Source: Bacillota bacterium
Lineage (GTDB): Bacteria; Bacillota; Limnochordia; Darwinibacteriales; Darwinibacteriaceae
Assembly (NCBI GenBank): GCA_012799115.1
Contig: JAAZLY010000096.1
Span: 1 to 7,376 of the forward strand
Reading direction: 5' to 3'
Length of the DNA: 7,376 nucleotides
Shown: piece after piece, positions 6,307-7,376 of the stretch
Layout of the letters: each line of letters opens with the position of its first letter
Numbering within the stretch: the stretch's first letter is position 1
Program-made: the position numbers and the translations under genes
The notes under the pieces: generated by a model
Told to the model about the DNA's origin: nothing
What the model saw: the letters and a program-made list of their open reading frames with translations, nothing else
Database searches by the model: none

Positions 6307-7376
6307 ATAGAATCCCCCACATCACGAGTGGCCGCTACTTCGGCCAGTACACTGTCCCTCCGCTGGTCATACTCGTTGGTCACCACGACGAAGTCAGGTA
6401 AGAAACTCTGGATAAACTGAGCCGTAGTCTCTTGGTTGGTTGGTAAGATCATACGCGGACTTTGTTCAAAGGCGTTAATCGTGCTCTCCAGCAGCGCCTG
6501 ATCAAGGCTCGATGGCTTAGCCACGAAAATCCTTTGATGGGTCGTCGCGTTGACTCCCTCTTCGTCGGTGAGTAACTCCTCAAAGAGCTTCTCGCCAGGC
6601 CTCATACCCGTCACCTTGATGTCAATGTCAACGTAGGGCTGAAAGCCAGAGAGACGAATCAAGGTTGTTGCGAGATCCATGATGGAAACCGGCTCGCCCA
6701 TATCCAAGACAAAGATCTCGCCACTTGTGGCCAGGGCACCAGCCTGCAAGATCAGCTGCACCGCTTCGGGTATAGTCATAAAGTAGCGAATCATCTTCTC
6801 ATGGGTAATAGTGACGGGGCCCCCGTTCAGAATCTGCTTGCGGAAGAGGGGAATGACACTACCTCTGCTACCCAAGACATTGCCAAAACGCACGGCCACA
6901 TAGGTCGTGGAGCTGATGGTATCGAGATACTGAATAATCATCTCTGCAATACGTTTCGATGCACCCATAACACTGGTGGGATTCACCGCTTTATCTGTGG
7001 AGACAAGCACAAAACGCTCCGTTTGGTGTCGGTGGGCAGCCGAGGCCACCTGATATGTACCATATACATTATTCTTAATCGACTCTTCGGGATTCTGTTC
7101 CATGAGGGGCACATGTTTATGAGCGGCCGCATGGAAGACCACTTGGGGTTTGAACTTGGCAAACACAGCCTCGATGGCGTCTCGATCCCCGACATCCTTG
7201 ACTAGAGCTACGAGGGGAGTATCGCTTGTCGCCTTCAACTCCATTTCAATATCATACATATTATTCTCGCAGTTATCCAAAAGGAGCAAGGTCTTTGGTT
7301 TAAGTGCAACAATCTGCCGGCATAGTTCCGATCCAATGGAACCTCCGGCTCCTGTCACTAGAACCACGTGATTGGC
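6303..7376 (-). CDS. UDP-N-acetylglucosamine 4,6-dehydratase-like polysaccharide biosynthesis protein, 5' end outside window
   Basis: The C-terminal 357 residues of a CapD/PglF/EpsC-type extended short-chain dehydrogenase are present. Counting from the window edge, the NAD-binding motif TGAGGSIGSE is at 8-17, HAAAHKHVPLME at 82-93, and STDKAVNP at 126-133 with Asp128-Lys129. VMGASKR (136-142) has Met137 where short dehydratases have the Tyr of YxxxK. RFGNVLGSRGSVIPLF is at 163-178 and RPGEKLFEELL lies further on. STDK plus MGASKR marks the long, membrane-bound form (PglF-like, about 600 residues), so a multi-pass N-terminal part of some 240-280 residues should lie beyond the right edge. It converts UDP-GlcNAc to a 4-keto-6-deoxy sugar for capsule, exopolysaccharide or glycoprotein glycans. 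The frame is open to the edge (Ala-Asn-His before GTG 7367), so GTG 7367 is an internal Val codon. Confidence 0.93.
   Translation of the reverse strand, partial: ANHVVLVTGAGGSIGSELCRQIVALKPKTLLLLDNCENNMYDIEMELKATSDTPLVALVKDVGDRDAIEAVFAKFKPQVVFHAAAHKHVPLMEQNPEESIKNNVYGTYQVASAAHRHQTERFVLVSTDKAVNPTSVMGASKRIAEMIIQYLDTISSTTYVAVRFGNVLGSRGSVIPLFRKQILNGGPVTITHEKMIRYFMTIPEAVQLILQAGALATSGEIFVLDMGEPVSIMDLATTLIRLSGFQPYVDIDIKVTGMRPGEKLFEELLTDEEGVNATTHQRIFVAKPSSLDQALLESTINAFEQSPRMILPTNQETTAQFIQSFLPDFVVVTNEYDQRRDSVLAEVAATRDVGDSI

Noticed and set aside
5887..6420. Plus-strand open frame of 177 codons antisense to nahK and the dehydratase end
   Set aside because: Both minus-strand genes are motif-rich across the whole stretch, and the antisense product shows no recognisable domain.
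6303..7367. Dehydratase starting at GTG 7367
   Set aside because: The frame stays open to the window edge, no ribosome binding site can be judged, and MGASKR-type enzymes carry a long N-terminal membrane part. The GTG falls inside the first strand of the Rossmann fold.

Overview
All genes in this window lie on the minus strand, so transcription runs from the right edge to the left. The content suggests a Gram-positive-type (Bacillota-like) bacterium. The pointers are a three-subunit proton-translocating transhydrogenase, a Symbiobacterium-type meso-diaminopimelate dehydrogenase, strong GGAGG-type ribosome binding sites and a base composition near 50% G+C. The phylum is an inference and no finer placement is supported.

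Right part (7376 to about 3284) is one tight gene cluster. It holds the C-terminal 357 residues of a long-form UDP-sugar 4,6-dehydratase of the CapD/PglF/EpsC family, whose start lies outside the window. Next come an N-acetylhexosamine 1-kinase (NahK-like) coupled by an ATGA overlap, a membrane-anchored alpha/beta hydrolase with Asp in place of the usual nucleophile Ser, and ddh. A strong rho-independent terminator closes the cluster. The theme is cell envelope: activated amino sugars for surface polysaccharide, and meso-DAP for peptidoglycan or lysine.

Middle (3178-3348) is a 171-base gene-free gap. It holds the terminator, a weak promoter candidate and an imperfect inverted repeat in front of the next operon.

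Left part (3177 to 1) is pntAA-pntAB-pntB, with junctions overlapping by 1 base (TAATG) and directly abutting (TAGATG). PntAA binds NAD(H). PntAB and the N-terminal part of PntB form the membrane proton channel. The C-terminal domain of PntB binds NADP(H).

The most unusual feature is in pntB, an open frame from 1705 to the left edge with no stop (568 codons and still open; normal PntB is about 460 residues). After a complete NADP(H)-binding domain III, a second copy begins 182 residues later. It matches the first at 65 of 74 residues but at only about 81% of bases. This looks like an old, maintained domain duplication rather than an assembly error. The first copy also lacks the Lys-Arg-Ser motif that holds the 2'-phosphate of NADP(H). 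The window ends before the same position in the second copy, so whether that copy kept the motif is the key open question.
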